Positions 57,701-64,000 of a stretch of DNA of 64,000 bases are shown here, piece after piece; positions within the stretch are counted from its first letter, which is position 1, and each line of letters opens with the position of its first letter. Both the position numbers and the translations under genes were made by a program. Origin of the DNA: JBMNGG01 sp050949705. Its GTDB lineage: Bacteria > Bacillota > Thermosediminibacteria > Thermosediminibacterales > Tepidanaerobacteraceae. Location: the NCBI GenBank assembly GCA_050949705.1, contig JBMNGG010000003.1, forward strand, positions 348,780-412,779, read 5' to 3'. A model generated the notes under the pieces. That model made no database searches and was not told the DNA's origin. It saw nothing but the letters and a program-made list of their open reading frames with translations.

Positions 57701-60464
57701 CACCTGGTACATCAAAGTAACCGTACCGGAAGAAAAGCTTGATAAAGATAGTGTTCAGTCAATCCACGCCATTACAGAAGCTGGTGTAGACCTGGATGAG
57801 CCCAGAGAGCTTACTCCGGATACCGATACAGTAATGTGGTTTGGCGTAGCCAAGGGCGATGGGGAAGTTACTCTGAAGGCAGACGGCGAATACGCCTACA
57901 AGGTAGTTCGCCTGGATGATAGCGAGTACATCTTCAACTTCACCTATGCATCTAGTGAAGTGCAGGGCGTAGAAGAAGTTGAAGAGCCTATTGAAACCAT
58001 CGAAGCGATCATAGATTACAACGCAGTTTGGAACGAATCCAGAGGCACCTGGTATATCAAGGTAACCGTGCCGGATGAGAATCTGGATGCAGGCAGCGTA
58101 AAGTCAATCCACGCCATTACAGAAGCTGGTGTAGACCTGGATGAGCCCAGAGAGCTTACTCCGGATACCGATACAGTAATGTGGTTTGGCGTAGCCAAGG
58201 GCGATGGGGAAGTTACTCTGAAGGCAGACGGCGAATACGCCTACAAGGTAGTTCGCCTGGATGATAGCGAGTACATCTTCAACTTCACCTATGCATCTAG
58301 TGAAGTGCAGGGCGTAGAAGAAGTTGAAGAGCCTATTGAAACCATCGAAGCGATCATAGATTACAACGCAGTTTGGAACGAATCCAGAGGCACCTGGTAT
58401 ATCAAGGTAACCGTGCCGGATGAGAATCTGGATGCAGGCAGCGTAAAGTCAATCCACGCCATTACAGAAGCTGGTGTAGACCTGGATGAGCCCAGAGAGC
58501 TTACTCCGGATACCGATACAGTAATGTGGTTTGGCGTAGCCAAGGGCGATGGGGAAGTTACTCTGAAGGCAGACGGCGAATACGCCTACAAGGTAGTTCG
58601 CCTGGATGATAGCGAGTACATCTTCAACTTCACCTATGCATCTAGTGAAGTGCAGGGCGTAGAAGAAGTTGAAGAGCCTATTGAAACCATCGAAGCGATC
58701 ATAGATTACAACGCAGTTTGGAACGAATCCAGAGGCACCTGGTATATCAAGGTAACCGTGCCGGATGAGAATCTGGATGCAGGCAGCGTAAAGTCAATCC
58801 ACGCCATTACAGAAGCTGGTGTAGACCTGGATGAGCCCAGAGAGCTTACTCCGGATACCGATACAGTAATGTGGTTTGGCGTAGCCAAGGGCGATGGGGA
58901 AGTTACTCTGAAGGCAGACGGCGAATACGCCTACAAGGTAGTTCGCCTGGATGATAGCGAGTACATCTTCAACTTCACCTATGCATCTAGTGAAGTGCAG
59001 GGCGTAGAAGAAGTTGAAGAGCCTATTGAAACCATCGAAGCGATCATAGATTACAACGCAGTTTGGAACGAATCCAGAGGCACCTGGTATATCAAGGTAA
59101 CCGTGCCGGATGAGAATCTGGATGCAGGCAGCGTAAAGTCAATCCACGCCATTACAGAAGCTGGTGTAGACCTGGATGAGCCCAGAGAGCTTACTCCGGA
59201 TACCGATACAGTAATGTGGTTTGGCGTAGCCAAGGGCGATGGGGAAGTTACTCTGAAGGCAGACGGCGAATACGCCTACAAGGTAGTTCGCCTGGATGAT
59301 AGCGAGTACATCTTCAACTTCACCTATGCATCTAGTGAAGTGCAGGGCGTAGAAGAAGTTGAAGAGCCTATTGAAACCATCGAAGCGATCATAGATTACA
59401 ACGCAGTTTGGAACGAATCCAGAGGCACCTGGTATATCAAGGTAACCGTGCCGGATGAGAATCTGGATGCAGGCAGCGTAAAGTCAATCCACGCCATTAC
59501 AGAAGCTGGTGTAGACCTGGATGAGCCCAGAGAGCTTACTCCGGATACCGATACAGTAATGTGGTTTGGCGTAGCCAAGGGCGATGGGGAAGTTACTCTG
59601 AAGGCAGACGGCGAATACGCCTACAAGGTAGTTCGCCTGGATGATAGCGAGTACATCTTCAACTTCACCTATGCATCTAGTGAAGTGCAGGGCGTAGAAG
59701 AAGTTGAAGAGCCTATTGAAACCATCGAAGCGATCATAGATTACAACGCAGTTTGGAACGAATCCAGAGGCACCTGGTATATCAAGGTAACCGTGCCGGA
59801 TGAGAATCTGGATGCAGGCAGCGTAAAGTCAATCCACGCCATTACAGAAGCTGGTGTAGACCTGGATGAGCCCAGAGAGCTTACTCCGGATACCGATACA
59901 GTAATGTGGTTTGGCGTAGCCAAGGGCGATGGGGAAGTTACTCTGAAGGCAGACGGCGAATACGCCTACAAGGTAGTTCGCCTGGATGATAGCGAGTACA
60001 TCTTCAGTTTTGACTATGCAGCTAATAAAGTGCAGGGCGAAATAAACCTTGTACAAGCAGCCCTCCAGGCAGTCAACGATGCCGGGACCACAGCCGCAAT
60101 GCAGGCCGCAATTGAAGATAACGCAGCTGTTCTTGGTCTGGACATGGAATCTTACAACGAGCTGATAGAAGCCAGGCAACCCTCAGTCAGCGTAGACCTG
60201 GTAGCTAACAAAGGCGAAGGCTACACCTTAGACAGTTTGAAGAAGACCTTCAACGCCATAGTAGCCACCCGTCATGCGACCCAGGCTTCAATGGATAAAG
60301 TGAACAATGCCGAGAGCATTGCAGACCTTGAAGGAATCTCATGGGTAACCGACCTGCTAGCCCAGTTTGAGGCAGCAGATGAGGTTTATGATTACCATTC
60401 CGGTATTGCTCTTAGTGAGAAGATAACCACACTGCAAGACTTGGTAGAGAGTACAATTCCTTAG
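54711..60464 (+). CDS. Main repeat segment of the surface protein (1,917 codons)
   Basis: This open frame begins with a lead-in module (DGTLTISGTIADIPESTNPAG), then five 129-residue units (KGSIAWDPGKTGGDD...), the STGDVGIAPDTA and GKEGIRPGTEDTY modules, then seven 115-residue units (DYNAVWNESRGTWYIKV...), and a helical tail (INLVQAALQAVNDAGTTAAMQAAIEDN). Units within each array are almost identical. The ATG at 54711 has no clear ribosome site; it is best seen as an internal part of the giant protein. Just before its stop (60462) a one-base loss separates it from EYNSLDEAGQAAVLQKLL, which continues the helical region. The modules are acidic and extracellular in character. Function is unknown; adhesion or S-layer structure is inferred. 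Confidence 0.8.
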   Translation: MKQPVEEVTRTAAPTQDPGNTGGDLEYNFADGTLTISGTIADIPESTNPAGVTAKWIGVNIPKPTTDVADAGTIHLTIKEAGKEPVVHESVSYGEGDPFLYYFGAQAGGRSITLEIVWNGKHKETLVIEYVDTTEPEPEVKGSIAWDPGKTGGDDLTVSVEGNTITFDGNIEWYPADPDVGRNEAGNRVGVQITAPEGFDASGAVVTIGDKTYDDLFTAEKNYFWWYPLVSEAGETFTATVKWNDESTQVFTVKISEEASLADAPAEPVKGSIAWDPGKTGGDDLTVSVEGNTITFDGNIEWYPADPDVGRNEAGNRVGVQITAPEGFDASGAVVTIGDKTYDDLFTAEKNYFWWYPLVSEAGETFTATVKWNDESTQVFTVKISEEASLADAPAEPVKGSIAWDPGKTGGDDLTVSVEGNTITFDGNIEWYPADPDVGRNEAGNRVGVQITAPEGFDASGAVVTIGDKTYDDLFTAEKNYFWWYPLVSEAGETFTATVKWNDESTQVFTVKISEEASLADAPAEPVKGSIAWDPGKTGGDDLTVSVEGNTITFDGNIEWYPADPDVGRNEAGNRVGVQITAPEGFDASGAVVTIGDKTYDDLFTAEKNYFWWYPLVSEAGETFTATVKWNDESTQVFTVKISEEASLADAPAEPVKGSIAWDPGKTGGDDLTVSVEGNTITFDGNIEWYPADPDVGRNEAGNRVGVQITAPEGFDASGAVVTIGDKTYDDLFTAEKNYFWWYPLVSEAGETFTATVKWNEASEQTFTVKIADTATLEKAPVEEVEADFISTGDVGIAPDTAGDAAGKIYAEYKMVAEGKDISLAEGNVEYIKVKVGEDGEWKDLTANTDKTLWFNVEAEQGVRYYEVKTKDGKVYTATLNWDKEINTTATWEATGKEGIRPGTEDTYVEYKLMDGENQVSLKIGDVKLIASKEGEKWVELEPNTDETLWFNKAHETGSYDFFIVTSDGTMYKVTLDWVETIAAAVDYKAVWNESRGTWYIKVTVPEEKLDKDSVQSIHAITEAGVDLDEPRELTPDTDTVMWFGVAKGDGEVTLKADGEYAYKVVRLDDSEYIFNFTYASSEVQGVEEVEEPIETIEAIIDYNAVWNESRGTWYIKVTVPDENLDAGSVKSIHAITEAGVDLDEPRELTPDTDTVMWFGVAKGDGEVTLKADGEYAYKVVRLDDSEYIFNFTYASSEVQGVEEVEEPIETIEAIIDYNAVWNESRGTWYIKVTVPDENLDAGSVKSIHAITEAGVDLDEPRELTPDTDTVMWFGVAKGDGEVTLKADGEYAYKVVRLDDSEYIFNFTYASSEVQGVEEVEEPIETIEAIIDYNAVWNESRGTWYIKVTVPDENLDAGSVKSIHAITEAGVDLDEPRELTPDTDTVMWFGVAKGDGEVTLKADGEYAYKVVRLDDSEYIFNFTYASSEVQGVEEVEEPIETIEAIIDYNAVWNESRGTWYIKVTVPDENLDAGSVKSIHAITEAGVDLDEPRELTPDTDTVMWFGVAKGDGEVTLKADGEYAYKVVRLDDSEYIFNFTYASSEVQGVEEVEEPIETIEAIIDYNAVWNESRGTWYIKVTVPDENLDAGSVKSIHAITEAGVDLDEPRELTPDTDTVMWFGVAKGDGEVTLKADGEYAYKVVRLDDSEYIFNFTYASSEVQGVEEVEEPIETIEAIIDYNAVWNESRGTWYIKVTVPDENLDAGSVKSIHAITEAGVDLDEPRELTPDTDTVMWFGVAKGDGEVTLKADGEYAYKVVRLDDSEYIFSFDYAANKVQGEINLVQAALQAVNDAGTTAAMQAAIEDNAAVLGLDMESYNELIEARQPSVSVDLVANKGEGYTLDSLKKTFNAIVATRHATQASMDKVNNAESIADLEGISWVTDLLAQFEAADEVYDYHSGIALSEKITTLQDLVESTIP
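55131..57063 (+). repeat. 387-bp tandem repeat, five copies
   Basis: Units start at 55131, 55518, 55905, 56292 and 56679. Copies 1-4 look identical by eye over 387 bases; the fifth diverges in its last 75 bases (EASEQTFTVKIADTATLEKA). Each encodes 129 residues with GSIAWDPGKTGGDDL, ITFDGNIEWYPADPD, GVQITAPEGFDAS and NYFWWYPLVSEAG. The near-perfect identity suggests recent amplification or continuing homogenisation. Confidence 0.95.
57064..57653 (+). repeat. Pair of related single modules between the arrays
   Basis: The first module (ADFISTGDVGIAPDTAG ... NTDKTLWFNVEAEQGVRYYEVKTKDGKVYTATLNW) and the second (TWEATGKEGIRPGTEDTYVEYK ... NTDETLWFNKAHETGSYDFFIVTSDGTMYKVTLDW) share the pattern NTDxTLWF, an aromatic strand, then DGxxYxxTLxW. 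They are the intact counterpart of the damaged 54120-54710 copy. Confidence 0.8.
57654..60044 (+). repeat. 345-bp tandem repeat, seven copies
   Basis: Units start at 57654, 57999, 58344, 58689, 59034, 59379 and 59724. The first is diverged at its start (PEEKLDKDSVQSI) and the last at its end (FSFDYAANKVQGE); the middle five appear identical. Each encodes 115 residues with NESRGTWYIKVTV, TPDTDTVMWFGVA, EYAYKVVRLDDSEYIFNF and an acidic linker VQGVEEVEEPIETIEAI. Confidence 0.95.
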
Positions 60465-60553
60465 ATGAAGCTGGTCAAGCAGCCGTATTACAGAAGCTGC
60501 TGGATAAGCGGCCGGCTGACGGTTATCCAAGGTCTCAGGCTACAACTGATGCT

Positions 60554-63154
60554 TTGGCTGAGGCTTTGACCGAGGTTGAAGAAGAACCGGTTGCTTCTAC
60601 TTACCAGTTCAGCTATGAAGTGCCTGCTGACGTCGTAGCCGGCCAAGAAGTGGAAGTTCCTGTGACCTTTAAGACAGATGTCAAAGGTGACATTGGCTAC
60701 GAAGGAGTCAGATTCCAGTTTAAGGCCGAAGGACCTGAAGGAGCCACGGTTACCTTCAAGGCCGTAGACAGCAACAATGACGAATTCACCTTCACCAACG
60801 AAGGCTACTGGGGACCGCCTGGTGGGTTTGACCTGCCTGCCGCTTACAGCGCCACGACCGACTGGACGCTGGTCTTCAGCAAAGCTGGCGATTACACCAT
60901 CACTTTCAGCCTGATTGATGCAGACACGGAAGAAGTGATCGCGGGTATCACCAAGACCGTGGAGATTACGGTAGCAGAGCCTGAACCGGTTGCTTCCACT
61001 TACAAATTCAGCTATGAAGTGCCTGCTGACGTTGTAGCCGGCCAAGAAGTGGTTGTTCCGGTGACCTTTGAGACTGATGGTGAACCGGGCGACATTGGTT
61101 ACGACGGCGTCAGATTCAAGTTTGCCGCCGAAGGACCTGAAGGAGCCACGGTTACCTTCAAGGCCGTAGACAGCAACAATGTAGAGCACACCTTCACCAA
61201 CGAAGGTTACTGGGGGCCGCCTGGTGGGTTTGACCTGCCTGCCCAGTACAGCGCCACAACCGACTGGACGCTGGTCTTCAGCAAAGCTGGCGATTACACC
61301 ATCACTTTCAGCCTGATTGATGCAGACACGGAAGAAGTGATCGCGGGTATCACCAAGACTGTGGAGATTACGGCCGAGCCGAGCCAGGATGAGATAGACG
61401 CAGCGAAAGCCGCCTTCCTGGAGTACTTAGAAGGCGAAGTAGAGAAGATCACCGTAGCCGAAGTTGTAATTGACGAAGAAGAAAACATCACAGTCACCTT
61501 TAATAGAGACACAACCCCAAGTGCAGTTTATCAGGCAGCCAATGAGCTGGTAGATGCCCTCAAGGGCGAACTGACAGAAGCTACTCTTATACTTAACGAA
61601 GATGAAACGGACGGCAGATTTGACTTAACCGAAGAAGATGTAGCCCTTCAGGTAGCCCTTTACCTGCTGGATGGAACAAGTCCGGAAGACTTCCTTAAAG
61701 GTAAAGAGGCGGTAGAAGCCAGCTACACGGTAGAAGCCACTGACCAAGACGGTATAACCTTCACCTTAGCAGGAGACCTGGTATTTAAGGTGGCAGAACC
61801 GAGCCAGGATGAGATAGACGCAGCGAAAGCCGCCTTCCTGGAGTACTTAGAAGGCGAAGTAGAGAAGATCACCGTAGCCGAAGTTGTAATTGACGAAGAA
61901 GAAAACATCACAGTCACCTTTAATAGAGACACAACCCCAAGTGCAGTTTATCAGGCAGCCAATGAGCTGGTAGATGCCCTCAAGGGCGAACTGACAGAAG
62001 CTACTCTTATACTTAACGAAGATGAAACGGACGGCAGATTTGACTTAACCGAAGAGGATGTAGCCCTTCAGGTAGCCCTTTACCTGCTGGATGGAACAAG
62101 TCCGGCAGACTTCCTAAAAGGTAAAGAGGCGGTAGAAGCCAGCTACACGGTAGAAGCCACTGACCAAGACGGTATAACCTTCACCTTAGCAGGAGACCTG
62201 GTATTTAAGGTGGCAGAACCGAGCCAGGATGAGATAGACGCAGCGAAAGCCGCCTTCCTGGAGTACTTAGAAGGCGAAGTAGAGAAGATCACCGTAGCCG
62301 AAGTTGTAATTGACGAAGAAGAAAACATCACAGTCACCTTTAATAGAGACACAACCCCAAGTGCAGTTTATCAGGCAGCCAATGAGCTGGTAGATGCCCT
62401 CAAGGGCGAACTGACAGAAGCTACTCTTATACTTAACGAAGATGAAACGGACGGCAGATTTGACTTAACCGAAGAGGATGTAGCCCTTCAGGTAGCCCTT
62501 TACCTGCTGGATGGAACAAGTCCGGCAGACTTCCTAAAAGGTAAAGAGGCGGTAGAAGCCAGCTACACGGTAGAAGCCACTGACCAAGACGGTATAACCT
62601 TCACCTTAGCAGGAGACCTGGTATTTAAGGTGGCAGAACCGAGCCAGGATGAGATAGACGCAGCGAAAGCCGCCTTCCTGGAGTACTTAGAAGGCGAAGT
62701 AGAGAAGATCACCGTAGCCGAAGTTGTAATTGACGAAGAAGAAAACATCACAGTCACCTTTAATAGAGACACAACCCCAAGTGCAGTTTATCAGGCAGCC
62801 AATGAGCTGGTAGATGCCCTCAAGGGCGAACTGACAGAAGCTACTCTTATACTTAACGAAGATGAAACGGACGGCAGATTTGACTTAACCGAAGAGGATG
62901 TAGCCCTTCAGGTAGCCCTTTACCTGCTGGATGGAACAAGTCCGGCAGACTTCCTAAAAGGTAAAGAGGCGGTAGAAGCCAGCTACACGGTAGAAGCCAC
63001 TGACCAAGACGGTATAACCTTCACCTTAGCAGGAGACCTGGTATTTAAGGTGGCAGAACCGAGCCAGGATGAGATAGACGCAGCGAAAGCCGCCTTCCTG
63101 GAGTACTTAGAAGGCGAAGTAGAGAAGATCACCGTAGCCGACGTAGTAGATTGA
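60554..63154 (+). CDS. Second repeat segment of the surface protein (about 866 codons)
   Basis: The frame is already open from about 60457 (EYNSLDEAGQAAVLQKLLDKRPADGYPRSQ), so the TTG at 60554 is not a real start. It encodes two 133-residue Ig-like units (ASTYQFSYEVPADVVAGQE..., with NEGYWGPPGGFDLPA and TTDWTLVFSKAGDYTITF), then five starts of a 140-residue unit (SQDEIDAAKAAFLEYLEGEVEKITVAEVV...). It ends at 63154 because a one-base gain in the fifth 140-residue unit shifts the frame. No known domain name could be assigned to the 140-residue unit. Confidence 0.8.
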   Translation: MAEALTEVEEEPVASTYQFSYEVPADVVAGQEVEVPVTFKTDVKGDIGYEGVRFQFKAEGPEGATVTFKAVDSNNDEFTFTNEGYWGPPGGFDLPAAYSATTDWTLVFSKAGDYTITFSLIDADTEEVIAGITKTVEITVAEPEPVASTYKFSYEVPADVVAGQEVVVPVTFETDGEPGDIGYDGVRFKFAAEGPEGATVTFKAVDSNNVEHTFTNEGYWGPPGGFDLPAQYSATTDWTLVFSKAGDYTITFSLIDADTEEVIAGITKTVEITAEPSQDEIDAAKAAFLEYLEGEVEKITVAEVVIDEEENITVTFNRDTTPSAVYQAANELVDALKGELTEATLILNEDETDGRFDLTEEDVALQVALYLLDGTSPEDFLKGKEAVEASYTVEATDQDGITFTLAGDLVFKVAEPSQDEIDAAKAAFLEYLEGEVEKITVAEVVIDEEENITVTFNRDTTPSAVYQAANELVDALKGELTEATLILNEDETDGRFDLTEEDVALQVALYLLDGTSPADFLKGKEAVEASYTVEATDQDGITFTLAGDLVFKVAEPSQDEIDAAKAAFLEYLEGEVEKITVAEVVIDEEENITVTFNRDTTPSAVYQAANELVDALKGELTEATLILNEDETDGRFDLTEEDVALQVALYLLDGTSPADFLKGKEAVEASYTVEATDQDGITFTLAGDLVFKVAEPSQDEIDAAKAAFLEYLEGEVEKITVAEVVIDEEENITVTFNRDTTPSAVYQAANELVDALKGELTEATLILNEDETDGRFDLTEEDVALQVALYLLDGTSPADFLKGKEAVEASYTVEATDQDGITFTLAGDLVFKVAEPSQDEIDAAKAAFLEYLEGEVEKITVADVVD
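60590..61380 (+). repeat. About 399-bp Ig-like unit, two copies
   Basis: Copies begin at 60590 and 60989. They differ at scattered positions (TFKTDVKGDIGYEG versus TFETDGEPGDIGYDG) and so are older than the neighbouring identical arrays. Each ends in ITKTVEIT. Confidence 0.9.
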
Positions 63155-64000
63155 CGAGGAAGAAAACATCACCGTCACCTTTCAATAGAGACGCTAACCC
63201 CAGTAGCTGCAGTTTATCAGGCAGCCAACGAGCTGGTAGACGCCCTCAAGGGCGAGCTGGACAGCAGCCACGCTTACACTTAACGAAGATGAAACGGACG
63301 GCAGATTTGACTTAACCGAAGAAGGTGTAGCCCTTCAGGTAGCCCTTTACCTGCTGGAGGGAACAGAGACCGGAAGACTTCCTTAAGGGCAAAGAGGCGG
63401 TAGAAGCCAGCTACACGGTAGAAGCCACTGACCAAGACGGTATAACCTTCACCTTAGCAGGAGACCTGGTATTTAAGGTGGCAGAACCGAGCCAGGATGA
63501 GATAGACGCAGCCAAGGCCGCCTTCCTGGGAGTACTTAGAAGTGCCGAAGTAGAGAAGATCACCGTAGCCGACGTAGTAGATTGACGAAGAGGAAGACAT
63601 CACCGTCACCTTTCAATAGAGACGCTAACCCCAGTAGCTGCAGTTTATCAGGCAGCCAACGAGCTGGTAGACGCCCTCAAGGGCGAGCTGGACAGCAGCC
63701 ACGCTTACACTTAACGAAGATGAAACGGACGGCAGATTTGACTTAACCGAAGAAGGTGTAGCCCTTCAGGTAGCCCTTTACCTGCTGGAGGGAACAGAGA
63801 CCGGAAGACTTCCTTAAGGGCAAAGAGGCGGTAGAAGCCAGCTACACGGTAGAAGCCACTGACCAAGACGGTATAACCTTCACCTTAGCAGGAGACCTGG
63901 TATTTAAGGTGGCAGAACCGAGCCAGGATGAGATAGACGCAGCGAAAGCCGCCTTCCTGGAGTACTTAGAAGGCGAAGTAGAGAAGATAGACGTAGCTGA
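61381..64000 (+). repeat. 420-bp tandem repeat, seven copies including two damaged
   Basis: Units start at 61381, 61801, 62221, 62641, 63061, 63489 and 63920 (cut by the window end). The first differs from copies 2-4 at a few bases (PEDF instead of PADF). From 63142 to about 63560 and again to about 63900 the sequence carries insertions, so spacing becomes 428 and 431 bases. The last partial unit is clean again. The array probably continues beyond the window. Confidence 0.92.

Larger units (their letters stand above)
51809..64000 (+). pseudogene. Giant SLH-anchored repetitive surface protein gene broken by frameshifts
   Basis: From GGAGGAG and ATG 51809 (MSRKVR), coding sequence for a single architecture continues to the right edge: signal peptide, three SLH domains, beta-helix-like segment, Gly-rich linker, Big_2, chitobiase-C-like domain, then repeat arrays. 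Frame changes occur near 51826, 52423, 53728, 53870, 54176, several between 54390 and 54700, near 60455, and several after 63142. At each of 51826, 52423, 53728, 53870, 54176 and 60455 the shift equals one missing base. The intact product would exceed 4,000 residues. Whether the breaks are real decay or sequence/assembly errors cannot be settled here; the open pieces are listed separately. Confidence 0.65.

Noticed and set aside
60488..61189. A 233-codon minus-strand open frame
   Set aside because: It is antisense to the two Ig-like units and appears only because of their composition; the plus strand has coherent domains.
55131..64000. Regular direct repeats considered as a CRISPR array
   Set aside because: The units are 345-420 bases, in-frame, contiguous and without spacers; they encode protein modules.

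Overview
The window looks like chromosomal DNA of an anaerobic, endospore-forming, flagellated member of the Clostridia with an S-layer. The evidence is low G+C genes with strong GGAGG ribosome sites, frequent TTG/GTG starts, spoIID/spoIIQ/spoIIID, flagellar rod genes, SLH domains, oxygen-labile [4Fe-4S] L-serine dehydratase and a V-type ATPase. A Thermosediminibacter/Tepidanaerobacter-like lineage would fit, but this is a guess from gene content.

Region 1 (1-11.7 kb) is an accessory catabolic cluster. It holds the end of an RbsC-type permease, an RbsB-like binding lipoprotein, a DapB-like reductase, an SDR, a metallo-beta-lactamase-fold hydrolase, an AraC regulator, an aspartate-dehydrogenase-like protein, an IlvD/Edd dehydratase, a P5CR-like NAD(P)-binding protein and three tandem Asp/Glu-racemase paralogues. 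The substrate is unknown. Several members have changed catalytic residues, so this is the best candidate for an undescribed pathway.

Region 2 (11.7-16.5 kb) has a decayed ORF, an AmmeMemoRadiSam-type radical SAM enzyme, a tandem two-domain ThiF/E1-like protein, and sdaAB-sdaAA on the minus strand.

Region 3 (16.8-50.3 kb) is a conserved Firmicutes backbone: rpmE, DUF1385, prfA, prmC, tsaC/sua5, ywlE-like phosphatase, rpiB, glyA, upp, dCMP deaminase, tagO, wecB, uraA, sigI-rsgI, a nine-gene V-type ATPase operon, ywmB, murA, spoIID, thioredoxin-ccdA, spoIIQ, spoIIID, mbl, two flagellar rod genes, a rod-binding protein and fabZ. In Bacillus the F-type ATP synthase operon occupies the slot held here by the V-type operon. 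The c-ring subunit carries residues typical of Na+ binding. uraA appears to start at ATT, and rsgI has a frameshift near its N-terminus.

Region 4 (50.5-64 kb) has a WYL-domain regulator and then more than 12 kb that reads as one giant SLH-anchored surface protein: three SLH domains, a beta-helix-like segment, a Big_2 domain, a chitobiase-C-like domain, then arrays of 387-bp (5 copies), 345-bp (7), about 399-bp (2) and 420-bp (7, the last cut by the window end) repeats. Single-base indels break it into several ORFs. Two adjacent damaged 420-bp units share the same indels. This is either real decay spread by repeat exchange or an assembly fault. The repeats look richer in G+C than the backbone.
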